Shown: piece after piece, positions 9,254 to 16,556 of the stretch
Layout: the number at the start of each line of letters is the position of its first letter
Position numbering within the stretch: position 1 is the first letter of the stretch
From: 20CM-2-65-7 sp035943355
Lineage (GTDB): Bacteria > Gemmatimonadota > Gemmatimonadetes > Gemmatimonadales > GWC2-71-9
Length of the DNA: 27,859 nucleotides
NCBI GenBank assembly: GCA_035943355.1
Contig: DASZCG010000291.1
Location: 1-27,859, forward strand
Direction of reading: 5' to 3'
Translations under genes and position numbers: made by a program
Notes under the pieces: model-generated
The model's input: the letters and a program-made list of their open reading frames with translations, nothing else
What the model was told of the DNA's origin: nothing
Database searches by the model: none

Positions 9254-10005
9254 AACGCGCTGCGCTGCTGGCGCTTGGCCTCCTGGCCGCGGGGGGGTGC
9301 GCGCCGAAGGAAGGCGCACCGCCGGCGCGCTCGACCATCGTCGTCGGGCTCGACATCTCCGGCTCGTTCCGCAAGAGCGGCCAGTTCGACGACGCGCTGC
9401 ACTACGCCGCGCTCTACATCTATGGCCACATCAATGCCCTCGGCGGCCTCAAGCCGGCGACCGATGTCTTCGTAGGCTCGCTGGGCGGTGAGCACGTCGG
9501 CCAGCCGAAGACGTTCCACCCGATCCAGGACCTCAGCGGCAAGACGCCCGACCAGATCGAGGCGGACCTGCGGCGCTGGTTCCCCGAGGACGACCCGATC
9601 ACCGATTTCAACGCGTTCTTCCAGCGTACCGCGGTGCACATCAAGCGGCAGAATCTGGTGCTCGCCCCGCTCAACATCGTCCTCTTCTCCGACGGCATTC
9701 CCGATTTCCCGGGCGCCGGGCGGATGCCCGACGCGCAATTGTATGCGAAAATCGACGTGAGTCCGATCGAGTACCTCTCGCGCAACGTCACCATCAGGCT
9801 GTTGTATGGAAAGCCGCAGGTGGCGCAGAACTGGGAGAAGCTCGTCCCCCGCAACCGGGTGAAGATCTGGACGCAGGATGAGCAGGTGATGGCCGGCTGG
9901 CATCGCCGGGAAATCCAGGGCGTCGCGATGGAGCGGCAGGACTCGCTGTGGAGCTGGACGCAGCAGATCGTGGACTTCCGCGTCCGTCGCGGCAAAATCC
10001 TCTAG
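9250..10005 (+). CDS. VWA-domain-like lipoprotein
   Basis: This 251-aa protein starts MKRAALLALGLLAAGGC, a lipoprotein signal with the lipid-bearing cysteine at 17 (a loose lipobox, AGGC). The domain that follows opens with IVVGLDISGSF, a full MIDAS DxSxS motif (Asp35, Ser37, Ser39), and has a later strand IVLFSDG as in von Willebrand factor A domains; TDF (near 117) could supply the MIDAS threonine. So it is probably a metal-dependent protein-binding module anchored to a membrane. The frame is open upstream inside the membrane-protein gene, but the ATG at 9250 gives the signal peptide and an ATGA overlap. Partner and function are unknown; the coupled membrane protein is the obvious candidate. 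Confidence 0.82.
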   Translation: MKRAALLALGLLAAGGCAPKEGAPPARSTIVVGLDISGSFRKSGQFDDALHYAALYIYGHINALGGLKPATDVFVGSLGGEHVGQPKTFHPIQDLSGKTPDQIEADLRRWFPEDDPITDFNAFFQRTAVHIKRQNLVLAPLNIVLFSDGIPDFPGAGRMPDAQLYAKIDVSPIEYLSRNVTIRLLYGKPQVAQNWEKLVPRNRVKIWTQDEQVMAGWHRREIQGVAMERQDSLWSWTQQIVDFRVRRGKIL

Positions 10006-10793
10006 CTGACTTCTCGTACCCACGCGGCGGCGTCAGGCGCCGCGTGGGGCACGAGACCCCGCCACACCTTGTAGCGCAGCTTCCCCAATCCCGTCGGCTG
10101 TCGTCCCTCGCGTACGAACGGGATCAGACGCGCCGCTTTGCGCGCCAGCGCCCGCCGCCGCATCTGCCACTGCACGCCATCGGCCGGGCGGTACTGCGCC
10201 CATCCGATGGATCCGCACAGCCCGGCGGCCCCGAATTGATCGGACTCGAGCAGCTCCTCGACGAAGACCCGAATAGGGCCTTCGAACGTGTGCAGCACGT
10301 CGTGCAGCGCGACGATAGCGTTGGGCACGAGGTGTCGCCGGAACAGCGCCATGTCCTGTGTCACGCCGCGATAGGTGTGATCGCCGTCGATCCACAGAAA
10401 CCGGATCGGTCGAGTCCAGCGTGGTGCCAGATCGCGTGAATACGCGCGATGCGCCTCGACACTGCCTTCCACTCCGGCGGCGCGCAGTGCAGCGCAAAAG
10501 TCATCCCAGGATGATTGCTGCGAGCCATGCCCGAAATCGGTGACCGCTGGCGCGGAATGCGGGTCAACGGCGACGACCGGACCAACGCCGTAGCGCTGCG
10601 CGATCGACGCCAGCCCGACCGTCGACTTTCCCTTGTAGCTGCCGATTTCCAGAATCGTCCCTTGCGCCGGCGCGCAGGCGGCGACCAGAGCGAGAAACCG
10701 GGCTTCGCGCTCGGTCAGGAATCCCGGCGCGGCACTGACCCGCGCCCACGCCTCGTCGATTGCCTCGGCGAGATCAGGCGGCGGCGCTGTCAG
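10002..10793 (-). CDS. Class I SAM-dependent methyltransferase (Methyltransf_24 type)
   Basis: The protein (about 263 aa) has the AdoMet-binding motif I ILEIGSYKGKST, acidic loop VVAVDPH, and the family signature FLWIDGDHTYRGVTQD followed by IVALHDV. This type methylates small molecules or sugars, often O-methylation; the substrate is unknown. The start is uncertain: no ATG, GTG or TTG lies near the domain start, and the frame is open to an ATG at 11066 that would overlap most of the bacilliredoxin gene. A CTG at 10791-10793 forms CTGA with the upstream stop, matching the NTGA junctions of the preceding genes, so I use it. The last gene of the minus-strand run, it shares a CTAG stop with the opposing VWA gene. 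Confidence 0.85.
   Translation of the reverse strand: MTAPPPDLAEAIDEAWARVSAAPGFLTEREARFLALVAACAPAQGTILEIGSYKGKSTVGLASIAQRYGVGPVVAVDPHSAPAVTDFGHGSQQSSWDDFCAALRAAGVEGSVEAHRAYSRDLAPRWTRPIRFLWIDGDHTYRGVTQDMALFRRHLVPNAIVALHDVLHTFEGPIRVFVEELLESDQFGAAGLCGSIGWAQYRPADGVQWQMRRRALARKAARLIPFVREGRQPTGLGKLRYKVWRGLVPHAAPDAAAWVREVS
10014..10054. terminator. Long hairpin at the convergent junction, inside the methyltransferase 3' end
   Basis: A perfect 11-bp inverted repeat (CCCACGCGGCG at 10019-10029, CGCCGCGTGGG at 10038-10048) has an 8-nt loop and is extended by TCGT/ACGA across a small internal loop. It begins 9 nt after the stop of the plus-strand VWA gene and codes for the last residues of the methyltransferase (PHAAPDAAAWVR). 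There is no U-tract. It probably serves as a terminator or transcript end for the plus-strand operon; this is inference. Confidence 0.5.
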
Positions 10794-11224
10794 CAGAATT
10801 TGTCGAACGCGGCCGTGAGGTCGGCGGCAATGTCGTGCGCGTGCCGTCCCTCGATGTTGCGCCGTTCGAGCATGAACACGAGCTGGCCATCCTTGAATAG
10901 CGCGATCTGCGGCGACGACGGCTCGTAGCCGGTGAAATAGCTGCGCGCGCGCGCCGTGGCGTCCGCATCCTGCCCCGCAAACACCGTGACGAGCCGGCCT
11001 GGCCGCCGCTCGTGCTCGATAGCGAGCGCGGCCGCCGGCCGCGCGTTGCGCGCCGCGCAGCCACACACCGAGTTCACCACCACGAGTGTCGGGGCGCGCT
11101 CGGTCGTAAGGACGGCATCCACGGCGGCGGCAGTGCGCAGCTCTTCAAAGCCCAGACGCGTGAGCTCCTCACGCATCGGGCGAACCAGCTCTGGATCGTA
11201 CATGGGCACGTTCAGATTCCTCAT
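10790..11224 (-). CDS. Bacilliredoxin, BrxA/BrxB (YphP/YqiW) family
   Basis: This 144-aa protein (the same length as B. subtilis YphP) has a thioredoxin-like fold with the family's CxC active site in VVVNSVCGCAARNARPA (Cys54 and Cys56). The start is MYDPELVRPMREELTRLGFEEL and the C-terminal part contains YEPSSPQIALFKDGQLVFMLERR, both typical. It ends in a cysteine (FDKFC). Bacilliredoxins remove bacillithiol from oxidised proteins in Firmicutes; related proteins also occur in phyla such as Bacteroidota and Acidobacteriota. An AGGAG-type site directly precedes the ATG, and the gene follows the enoyl-CoA hydratase by 7 nt. No bacillithiol synthesis gene is in the window. Confidence 0.92.
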   Translation of the reverse strand: MRNLNVPMYDPELVRPMREELTRLGFEELRTAAAVDAVLTTERAPTLVVVNSVCGCAARNARPAAALAIEHERRPGRLVTVFAGQDADATARARSYFTGYEPSSPQIALFKDGQLVFMLERRNIEGRHAHDIAADLTAAFDKFC

Positions 11225-11231
11225 GGTCTCC

Positions 11232-11990
11232 TCACTTCCTGAGAAACGCGCTCAGCGCCGCCCGAAAATCAGGCGTGCTGCGGCTTACCGCGTTGACGTC
11301 GGCCCCCAGCCGCAGGCCCGCTTCGAAATCTAGCCCGTCCAGTTGATAGAACTGCTGCTTCGTGAATGCGAGCGCCGAGGCGCTCGCTTCGGCGAGCACG
11401 CGCAGCACCTCGCCCGCCTGCTCCTCGAAGTCCGCGTCGTCGTAGACCCGCGAGGCGAGTCCTGCCGCGGCGGCCTCTGTCCCATCGAGCAGACGCCCGG
11501 TCGTCGCGAGATCGAACGCGATCTTCTCGCCGATCGTACGGCGCAGCATCGTCATGACGATCGCCGGCACGAACCCGCGCTGCACTTCGGGATAGCCGAA
11601 CTGGGCCGATTCCGAGGCGAGAATGAGATCGCAGGCGGTCGCGAGCCCGCACCCACCGGCGAGGGCGCGTCCCTGCACCAGCGCCACGACCGGCTTGGGG
11701 AGACGGCGCATGCGCACGAAGATTTCGGCGAAATGCAGCGCAGCCTTGCGGTTCTGGTCGAGCGACTGGTCGGCGGACGCCAGCAGCTCGTTGAGATCCA
11801 TCCCGGCGCAGAAGTCCCGTCCTGCGCCCCGGATCGCCACCACCCGCACCGCGGCATCGAGGTCGGCGCGCTCGAGCGTGCCGAGCAACGCGTCGATCAT
11901 CGCCGTGTCGATGGCGTTGCGCTTGTCCTCACGATTGAGCGTCGCCGTGAGAATGGCCCCGGCCACGCTGACGAGCACGCGGTCGCTCAC
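11232..11990 (-). CDS. Enoyl-CoA hydratase/isomerase, LiuC/AtuE-like
   Basis: This 252-aa crotonase-fold protein has the oxyanion-hole segments GAGRDFCAGMDL (56-67) and GRALAGGCGLATACD (107-121). Of the two catalytic glutamates of classical enoyl-CoA hydratase, the second is present (Glu135 in FGYPEVQRG) but the first is Gly115. The 20-residue spacing equals the 144/164 pair of the rat enzyme. Loss of the first Glu with a motif like G-L-x-x-x-CD and E-V-x-x-G-x-V-P-A-x is seen in methylglutaconyl-CoA (LiuC) and carboxygeranoyl-CoA (AtuE) hydratases, and the neighbouring AtuA and carboxyltransferase genes agree. The GTG start overlaps the upstream stop (GTGA). The exact substrate is not settled. 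Confidence 0.88.
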   Translation of the reverse strand: MSDRVLVSVAGAILTATLNREDKRNAIDTAMIDALLGTLERADLDAAVRVVAIRGAGRDFCAGMDLNELLASADQSLDQNRKAALHFAEIFVRMRRLPKPVVALVQGRALAGGCGLATACDLILASESAQFGYPEVQRGFVPAIVMTMLRRTIGEKIAFDLATTGRLLDGTEAAAAGLASRVYDDADFEEQAGEVLRVLAEASASALAFTKQQFYQLDGLDFEAGLRLGADVNAVSRSTPDFRAALSAFLRK

Positions 11991-12340
11991 CGGCGCACCG
12001 CGATCTCCAGGCGCAGCAGCGCGGTGGAGAACACCTTCCCTTGCGCATCGGTCTTGAGGGAAATCGTGCCCCCGCCATCGAGCGCGCCGTGCAGCAGAAA
12101 ATTCAGGGCGTGGAGGTTGGGCAGCTCGAAGCGCTCGACGGGTCCCTTGATCATGCCCTTAAAATGCCTGGCCACGCGGGCGGCCGTCACCTGCGTTACC
12201 AGGAGCGGGTAGTCCTTGGGATTGCGCGCGATGAGCCCGATGTTGGCGGTATCGCCCTTATCGCCCGACCGAGCATGAGCAATGTCCACGAGCCGGATCG
12301 TCTTTGGCCGTCTCGCCCGTCCAGTCCGTCTCGCCGTCAT
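11987..12340 (-). CDS. AtuA C-terminal (ferredoxin-fold-like) domain protein
   Basis: This 117-aa protein matches the C-terminal domain found at the end of AtuA proteins: RLVDIAHARSGDKGDTANIG, then the QVTAARVARHF region, GPVERFELPNLHALNFLL and GALDGGGTISLKTDAQGK. In Pseudomonas AtuA this part is fused to the catalytic part; here it is a separate gene starting at an ATGA overlap right after the AtuA gene. The two proteins together have about 577 aa, close to one fused AtuA (about 590 aa). The first dozen residues are basic and may be an added tail. The biochemical role of this domain is not established to my knowledge. Confidence 0.88.
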   Translation of the reverse strand: MTARRTGRARRPKTIRLVDIAHARSGDKGDTANIGLIARNPKDYPLLVTQVTAARVARHFKGMIKGPVERFELPNLHALNFLLHGALDGGGTISLKTDAQGKVFSTALLRLEIAVRR

Positions 12341-13719
12341 GCGTCCAGGATCTCCACCTTGGGTTCCACGACCTTCCGATCGATCAGCGCCGGCCAGTAC
12401 GCGACGATCTCCTCGGGTTTGGGGCGCCCGCCCGCGAACCCCGTCACACTGGGTGGTCCATTGAGAATCAGCGGCGCGATTTCTCGCGTGAATCGATCCA
12501 CCGGCGCCTTGTCGGGCGAACGCACCCCGACGCGCAGCTGCACCTCGGGAATCTCCTTCGCGTCGACCTCGGCGAGCGCCAGCGGACCGTGCGTCGCCGT
12601 CGCGCCCACGAACTCGGTGCGAATCGCTTCGAAGGAGAGCTTGAGATCGGTGAGTCGCTGGCGCAGCACCCGATCCGCGGCCTGTGCCTTCTTGAGCGCG
12701 TCAGGCCACGCATACACCAGTGTGCCGACCGCCTTGTAACCATAGAAGTAGGCAATTGAGACCTTGAGCTTGTCGGTCGCAGGCTTGCCTCTGACACCGG
12801 ACACCCGAACCCTGTCCTTGGCCACTTGCGTCAGCTGGATCGTCGTAAAGTCCGCCACGCCGTCGGGCGTGATATAGGCGCGCGGGTCTCCCATTTCGTA
12901 CACGAGCTGTTCAGTGACACCGGCGACGTCGATGCGACCTCCGCTGCGCGGGTGCTTTACCAGCTCGAACGTTCCGTCTGCCTGTGCGGCGACGATGGGA
13001 TAACCGACGTTGGCGAGATCGGGAATGTGCTCCCAGTCGTTCAGGCAATTGCCGCCGCTCGCCTGAGCGCCGCACTCGATGATATGACCGGCCACGGTGC
13101 CCGCCGCGATGAGATCCCATGCATCGTCGGGCCACCCGAAGGCGTGCATCAGTGGGCCGAGGGTCAGTCCCGTATCGGTGACGCGCCCCGTGATCACGAC
13201 TTGGGCGCCGCGTCGCAGCGCCTCGACGACGGGAGCCGCGCCGAGGTAGGCGTTGGCCGACAGCACGCGGTCGCGGACATCGCGCAGCGGTCGGCCGGTA
13301 TCGAGGTTCCTGAGCTCGTGCCCGCGGGCGACCAGGCCATCGAGCCGGCCGAGCAGGTCGTCGCCCGTGACGATGCCGATCTTCAGCTTGCCACCGAGGC
13401 CGAGCCGCTGCGCGACCGCGGCGACGGCGGTCGCGCAGCCGCGCGGATTCACGCCGCCGGCATTCGCGGTGACCTTGATGCCGCGCTCGATCACGGTCGG
13501 CAGGATCCGCTCCATCTGCGTGATGAAATCGGTGGCGTAGCCCAGCGACGAGTCGCGTGACTTCTGTTTCTGGAGGATCGACATCGTGACTTCGGCGAGG
13601 TAGTCCATCATCAGGTAGTCGATCGGGCCACCCTGCACCTGACGGTACGGCGCCTCCAACCAGTCTCCCCAGAATCCCTGCCCGGCCGCGACGCGCACCG
13701 TCGCCGGTCGAGCCGTCAC
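12337..13719 (-). CDS. AtuA family protein (acyclic terpene utilisation, DUF1446)
   Basis: This 460-aa protein has the DUF1446/AtuA layout: N-terminal GQGFWGD, then IDYLMMDYLAEVTMSILQKQ, a conserved NAGGVNPRGCA, IVTGDDLL, the VITGRVTDTGLTLGP segment and GAQASGGNC. AtuA is required for citronellol/geraniol catabolism in Pseudomonas, but its reaction is unsettled. The start is taken as a GTG at 13719 that forms GTGA with the S8 peptidase stop; a longer frame to 14136 only overlaps the peptidase gene and has no family similarity. The C-terminal domain is encoded by the next gene. Carboxyltransferase and hydratase genes of the same pathway type flank it. Confidence 0.9.
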   Translation of the reverse strand: MTARPATVRVAAGQGFWGDWLEAPYRQVQGGPIDYLMMDYLAEVTMSILQKQKSRDSSLGYATDFITQMERILPTVIERGIKVTANAGGVNPRGCATAVAAVAQRLGLGGKLKIGIVTGDDLLGRLDGLVARGHELRNLDTGRPLRDVRDRVLSANAYLGAAPVVEALRRGAQVVITGRVTDTGLTLGPLMHAFGWPDDAWDLIAAGTVAGHIIECGAQASGGNCLNDWEHIPDLANVGYPIVAAQADGTFELVKHPRSGGRIDVAGVTEQLVYEMGDPRAYITPDGVADFTTIQLTQVAKDRVRVSGVRGKPATDKLKVSIAYFYGYKAVGTLVYAWPDALKKAQAADRVLRQRLTDLKLSFEAIRTEFVGATATHGPLALAEVDAKEIPEVQLRVGVRSPDKAPVDRFTREIAPLILNGPPSVTGFAGGRPKPEEIVAYWPALIDRKVVEPKVEILDA

Positions 13720-16556
13720 CGGGTGGGGACTCCGTCCGCGCCGCTGCCTACCGCCAATCGCCGGGCCGCCAGCGTTCCGGCAAGCGTCGTCACGCGTGTC
13801 TCGATCAACGCCGCGAATCCCTCCGGTTTCTCGATCACCGGCGGATTCGGCAGCCGTACGACCGCGCGTCCACCGGCCACGACGGACAGCTCGCCGCCCT
13901 CGCCGACCGGCTGATCGAGCCCGAGGAAGCGAATTCGCGCGCTCCCCTTCCACGAATGGCCCGGCAGCCGGGCGAACGCGGGGTACAGCTCGATGACGAT
14001 AGGGGTGCCCTTGAGGGAATCGGGCAGGGCCACACTCAGTCGTCCGAAGGCATAGTTCATCGGTTCGTTGCCGCCGCGTAGCTGCTGCCCGAGCGAGTCG
14101 TACGCGGTAATCGAGAAGTCGGTCATCTCGTCCCACAAATCGGGTGAGACGTCGACATCGACTTCCATCCGCTTGGCCCAGCGCGGCGGCCTCACCTGCA
14201 GCGTCTCGGCGGGTTGCCCGCGGCCGGCGATCGTGTACGCGCGCTCCACGCCGACGAGCCGGTGGATGACCTGGCCCGTCACGTTGTTCGCGGCGCCGGT
14301 GAAGACCGTGGAAGCCTCGAGAGATTGCTGCGCAGCGGCGAGTGCTACGGGACCGAGATCGGCGCGCACCGTCGCGGTTGCCGGCCTGAGCGGCGGCGCC
14401 ACGACATCGAGCTCGTAGACGCCGGGGACCAGCTCCTCACCCCGGACCAGGATGCTCGCGGTCCCGGGTTGCTGCTCGCCGATGTCGATGTCATCGGGCG
14501 CCGAGCGAGCGGGCTCACCATTCGGTTCATAGAGCCGGACCGTGGCTTGCTGCGCCTGCGAATCGGGGAGGGTGACAGTGGCGCGCAGCGTCGCGCCGGG
14601 CTGCGACACGCGCAGGAAGTAGCGTTGCACGCCGGCCGCTGCAATCATGCGCCGCTCATCGAACAACACCTTTGCCGCGAGATCGACGGGCACGATGACG
14701 GTATTCACGAGCGTGAACAGTGGTCCCGCCAGCGTATCGCCCGGGTTCAGTGCGGTGACGGTGCCGACGTACACCCCGGGAGCCGAGAGTGCGCTGCGCC
14801 GGTAGGTGACCGGGATCTGCGTCGCGCGTGGCGCGGCGTCCACGGTGTCGTCGGTCGAGAGCCAGGGAACATCACTGCGCAGCCTGAATTGAGCGGCGCG
14901 CAGGCCGGCGAGGTGGCGCACGGTGAACGTCTCGACCGTGTCCTGCGCGTTCGCGAATCCATCGCGGCGGAACGCTGCGGACACACCGGTCCCCGCGCGC
15001 ACACTGTACCGAGAGCCCTGGTGTCCCGCTTCGAGCCACTGATAGGCGATTTCGAGCTCGGGTGATCCGGCACCTTCGTCGATGACGCGGGCAGCTCCCA
15101 GCTGATGCGCCGATACCCGCAGCGCCTGCATGATCTCCGCAGCGCTTGCCTTCCGATTCTCCTGCCCCAGCGCGGAGATGAGACAGGCCGCGAGCCCCGC
15201 CGCATGTGGCGCCGCCATACTGGTGCCGCCCTTGATCTCATTGCCAGTGTCCCAGCGCGGCACCGTCGAGTACGCAACGCCGGGCGCCACGATGTCCGGC
15301 TTCGCCAGCTCGCCGCCCCGCGAGCTGAACCACCCGAGGACGTCGCGCGGCGATGGCATGCCCGGCTGCGCCGCCTGTGCAAAGACGCCGGGATACGCGG
15401 CGCCAACCGACAGCGCGAGATCGGCGGAGCCGGGGAAGCCGACCGTCGAAAGACCGGGCCCATCATTGCCGGCGCTGATCGTAAAGACCGCATCCGGATG
15501 GGTCAGCAAAAACTGGTCGACAATCGAGTCGATGACCGCGCGCCCTTCGTGCTCGTTGCCGACGCCGAAGCTGAGGTTGAGCACCAGCGGCAGATTGCGC
15601 TGCGCCGCGTAGCGTGCGGCGTAATCCATCGCGCGCATCATGCTGCCGTGCACCGTGACGCCGCCGCGCGCGTCGTTTGCGATCTTGAGGCCTATAACCT
15701 GCGCGCCGGGCGCCACGCCGTTGAACCCCGTCACGTTGTAGAGGTTGTAGCCCGCCGCAATGCCGGCGACGTGCGTGCCGTGTCCCGACGTGTCGAAGAA
15801 CAAGTCGAGGATGGGGACGCTGTCGGCTTCACTGAAGTTCGCGACGATGGTGAGCGGTTTCTTGCCGAGCCCGATCATCTCGCGCCCCTGGCGAAAATCA
15901 TGCAGCGGCATCTCGTCTTCAAACGAGCCGTCGAGATTGGTGTCGATGAATGCCACCCAGCCGTCGGTTGCCTTCACCACGACGACCGCGAATTCGTCGG
16001 TGTGGCGCCCGTTTCCGTTGACATCCGCAGCCGGTGGGGGTCCCAGGGGCAGCTCCCTGAAGATCCCGCGATACCACGTCGTCGCAGTCGTGAGGCGGGC
16101 GATGCGGCCGGCGCCCTTCAGCTCCCCCTCCGTCGGGGCCGGAAAGGGAGTGAGTACGATGCGCCCTTCGCTGGAGAAATCGCGCAGCTCGATGACCTTC
16201 GGTGCACCCGTGCTCGTGGCGATGAGTCCCGGCACATCCGGATCGATCCCGCTGTCCAGAATCGCGATCAGGACGCCGCGACCATCGTAGGTCGGGTGCA
16301 GCCCGCGGAACAGATCGATGCCGGTACTCTTGAGCGGCATGAGGCCGAGCATGTAGGCGATGGGTGGCTCGACCTCCGGCTCGGGCGCTCCACCGGCGCG
16401 GCTGCCATCCGCCGGTGTGGCGGATACCGTCGACGGCGGCTGTCCAGCGGGAGTGGAGGTGGGGGTCGGGGGGGGCATGGTTTTGGGCGCGACAGCCTTG
16501 CTGCTGGCACACGCGGTCCCGAGGACCAGGAACACGACGGCGCATTGCTTGATCAC
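13716..16556 (-). CDS. Subtilisin-like S8 serine peptidase, lipoprotein, TPPII-like layout
   Basis: This 946-aa protein starts at a GTG (GTGA overlap with the carboxyltransferase stop) and opens with MIKQCAVVFLVLGTAC, a lipoprotein signal with Cys16. A Pro/Thr-rich linker follows. The catalytic triad is Asp101 (AILDSGIDPD), His259 (DTSGHGTHVAG) and Ser446 (KGGTSMAAP), with oxyanion Asn364 (SAGNDGPG). About 158 residues lie between Asp and His, including a calcium-loop-like DVNGNGRHTDEF, a long insertion as in tripeptidyl-peptidase-II-like subtilases. The C-terminal half looks like beta-sandwich domains. It acts outside the cytoplasm, so its place inside a CoA-metabolism operon is odd. A longer frame to 16829 overlaps the upstream gene and is not used. 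Confidence 0.93.
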   Translation of the reverse strand: MIKQCAVVFLVLGTACASSKAVAPKTMPPPTPTSTPAGQPPSTVSATPADGSRAGGAPEPEVEPPIAYMLGLMPLKSTGIDLFRGLHPTYDGRGVLIAILDSGIDPDVPGLIATSTGAPKVIELRDFSSEGRIVLTPFPAPTEGELKGAGRIARLTTATTWYRGIFRELPLGPPPAADVNGNGRHTDEFAVVVVKATDGWVAFIDTNLDGSFEDEMPLHDFRQGREMIGLGKKPLTIVANFSEADSVPILDLFFDTSGHGTHVAGIAAGYNLYNVTGFNGVAPGAQVIGLKIANDARGGVTVHGSMMRAMDYAARYAAQRNLPLVLNLSFGVGNEHEGRAVIDSIVDQFLLTHPDAVFTISAGNDGPGLSTVGFPGSADLALSVGAAYPGVFAQAAQPGMPSPRDVLGWFSSRGGELAKPDIVAPGVAYSTVPRWDTGNEIKGGTSMAAPHAAGLAACLISALGQENRKASAAEIMQALRVSAHQLGAARVIDEGAGSPELEIAYQWLEAGHQGSRYSVRAGTGVSAAFRRDGFANAQDTVETFTVRHLAGLRAAQFRLRSDVPWLSTDDTVDAAPRATQIPVTYRRSALSAPGVYVGTVTALNPGDTLAGPLFTLVNTVIVPVDLAAKVLFDERRMIAAAGVQRYFLRVSQPGATLRATVTLPDSQAQQATVRLYEPNGEPARSAPDDIDIGEQQPGTASILVRGEELVPGVYELDVVAPPLRPATATVRADLGPVALAAAQQSLEASTVFTGAANNVTGQVIHRLVGVERAYTIAGRGQPAETLQVRPPRWAKRMEVDVDVSPDLWDEMTDFSITAYDSLGQQLRGGNEPMNYAFGRLSVALPDSLKGTPIVIELYPAFARLPGHSWKGSARIRFLGLDQPVGEGGELSVVAGGRAVVRLPNPPVIEKPEGFAALIETRVTTLAGTLAARRLAVGSGADGVPTR

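Noticed and set aside
10794..11066. Upstream extension of the methyltransferase frame to an ATG at 11066
   Set aside because: The added 91 residues are Arg/Ala-rich with no similarity to the family and overlap the bacilliredoxin coding region.
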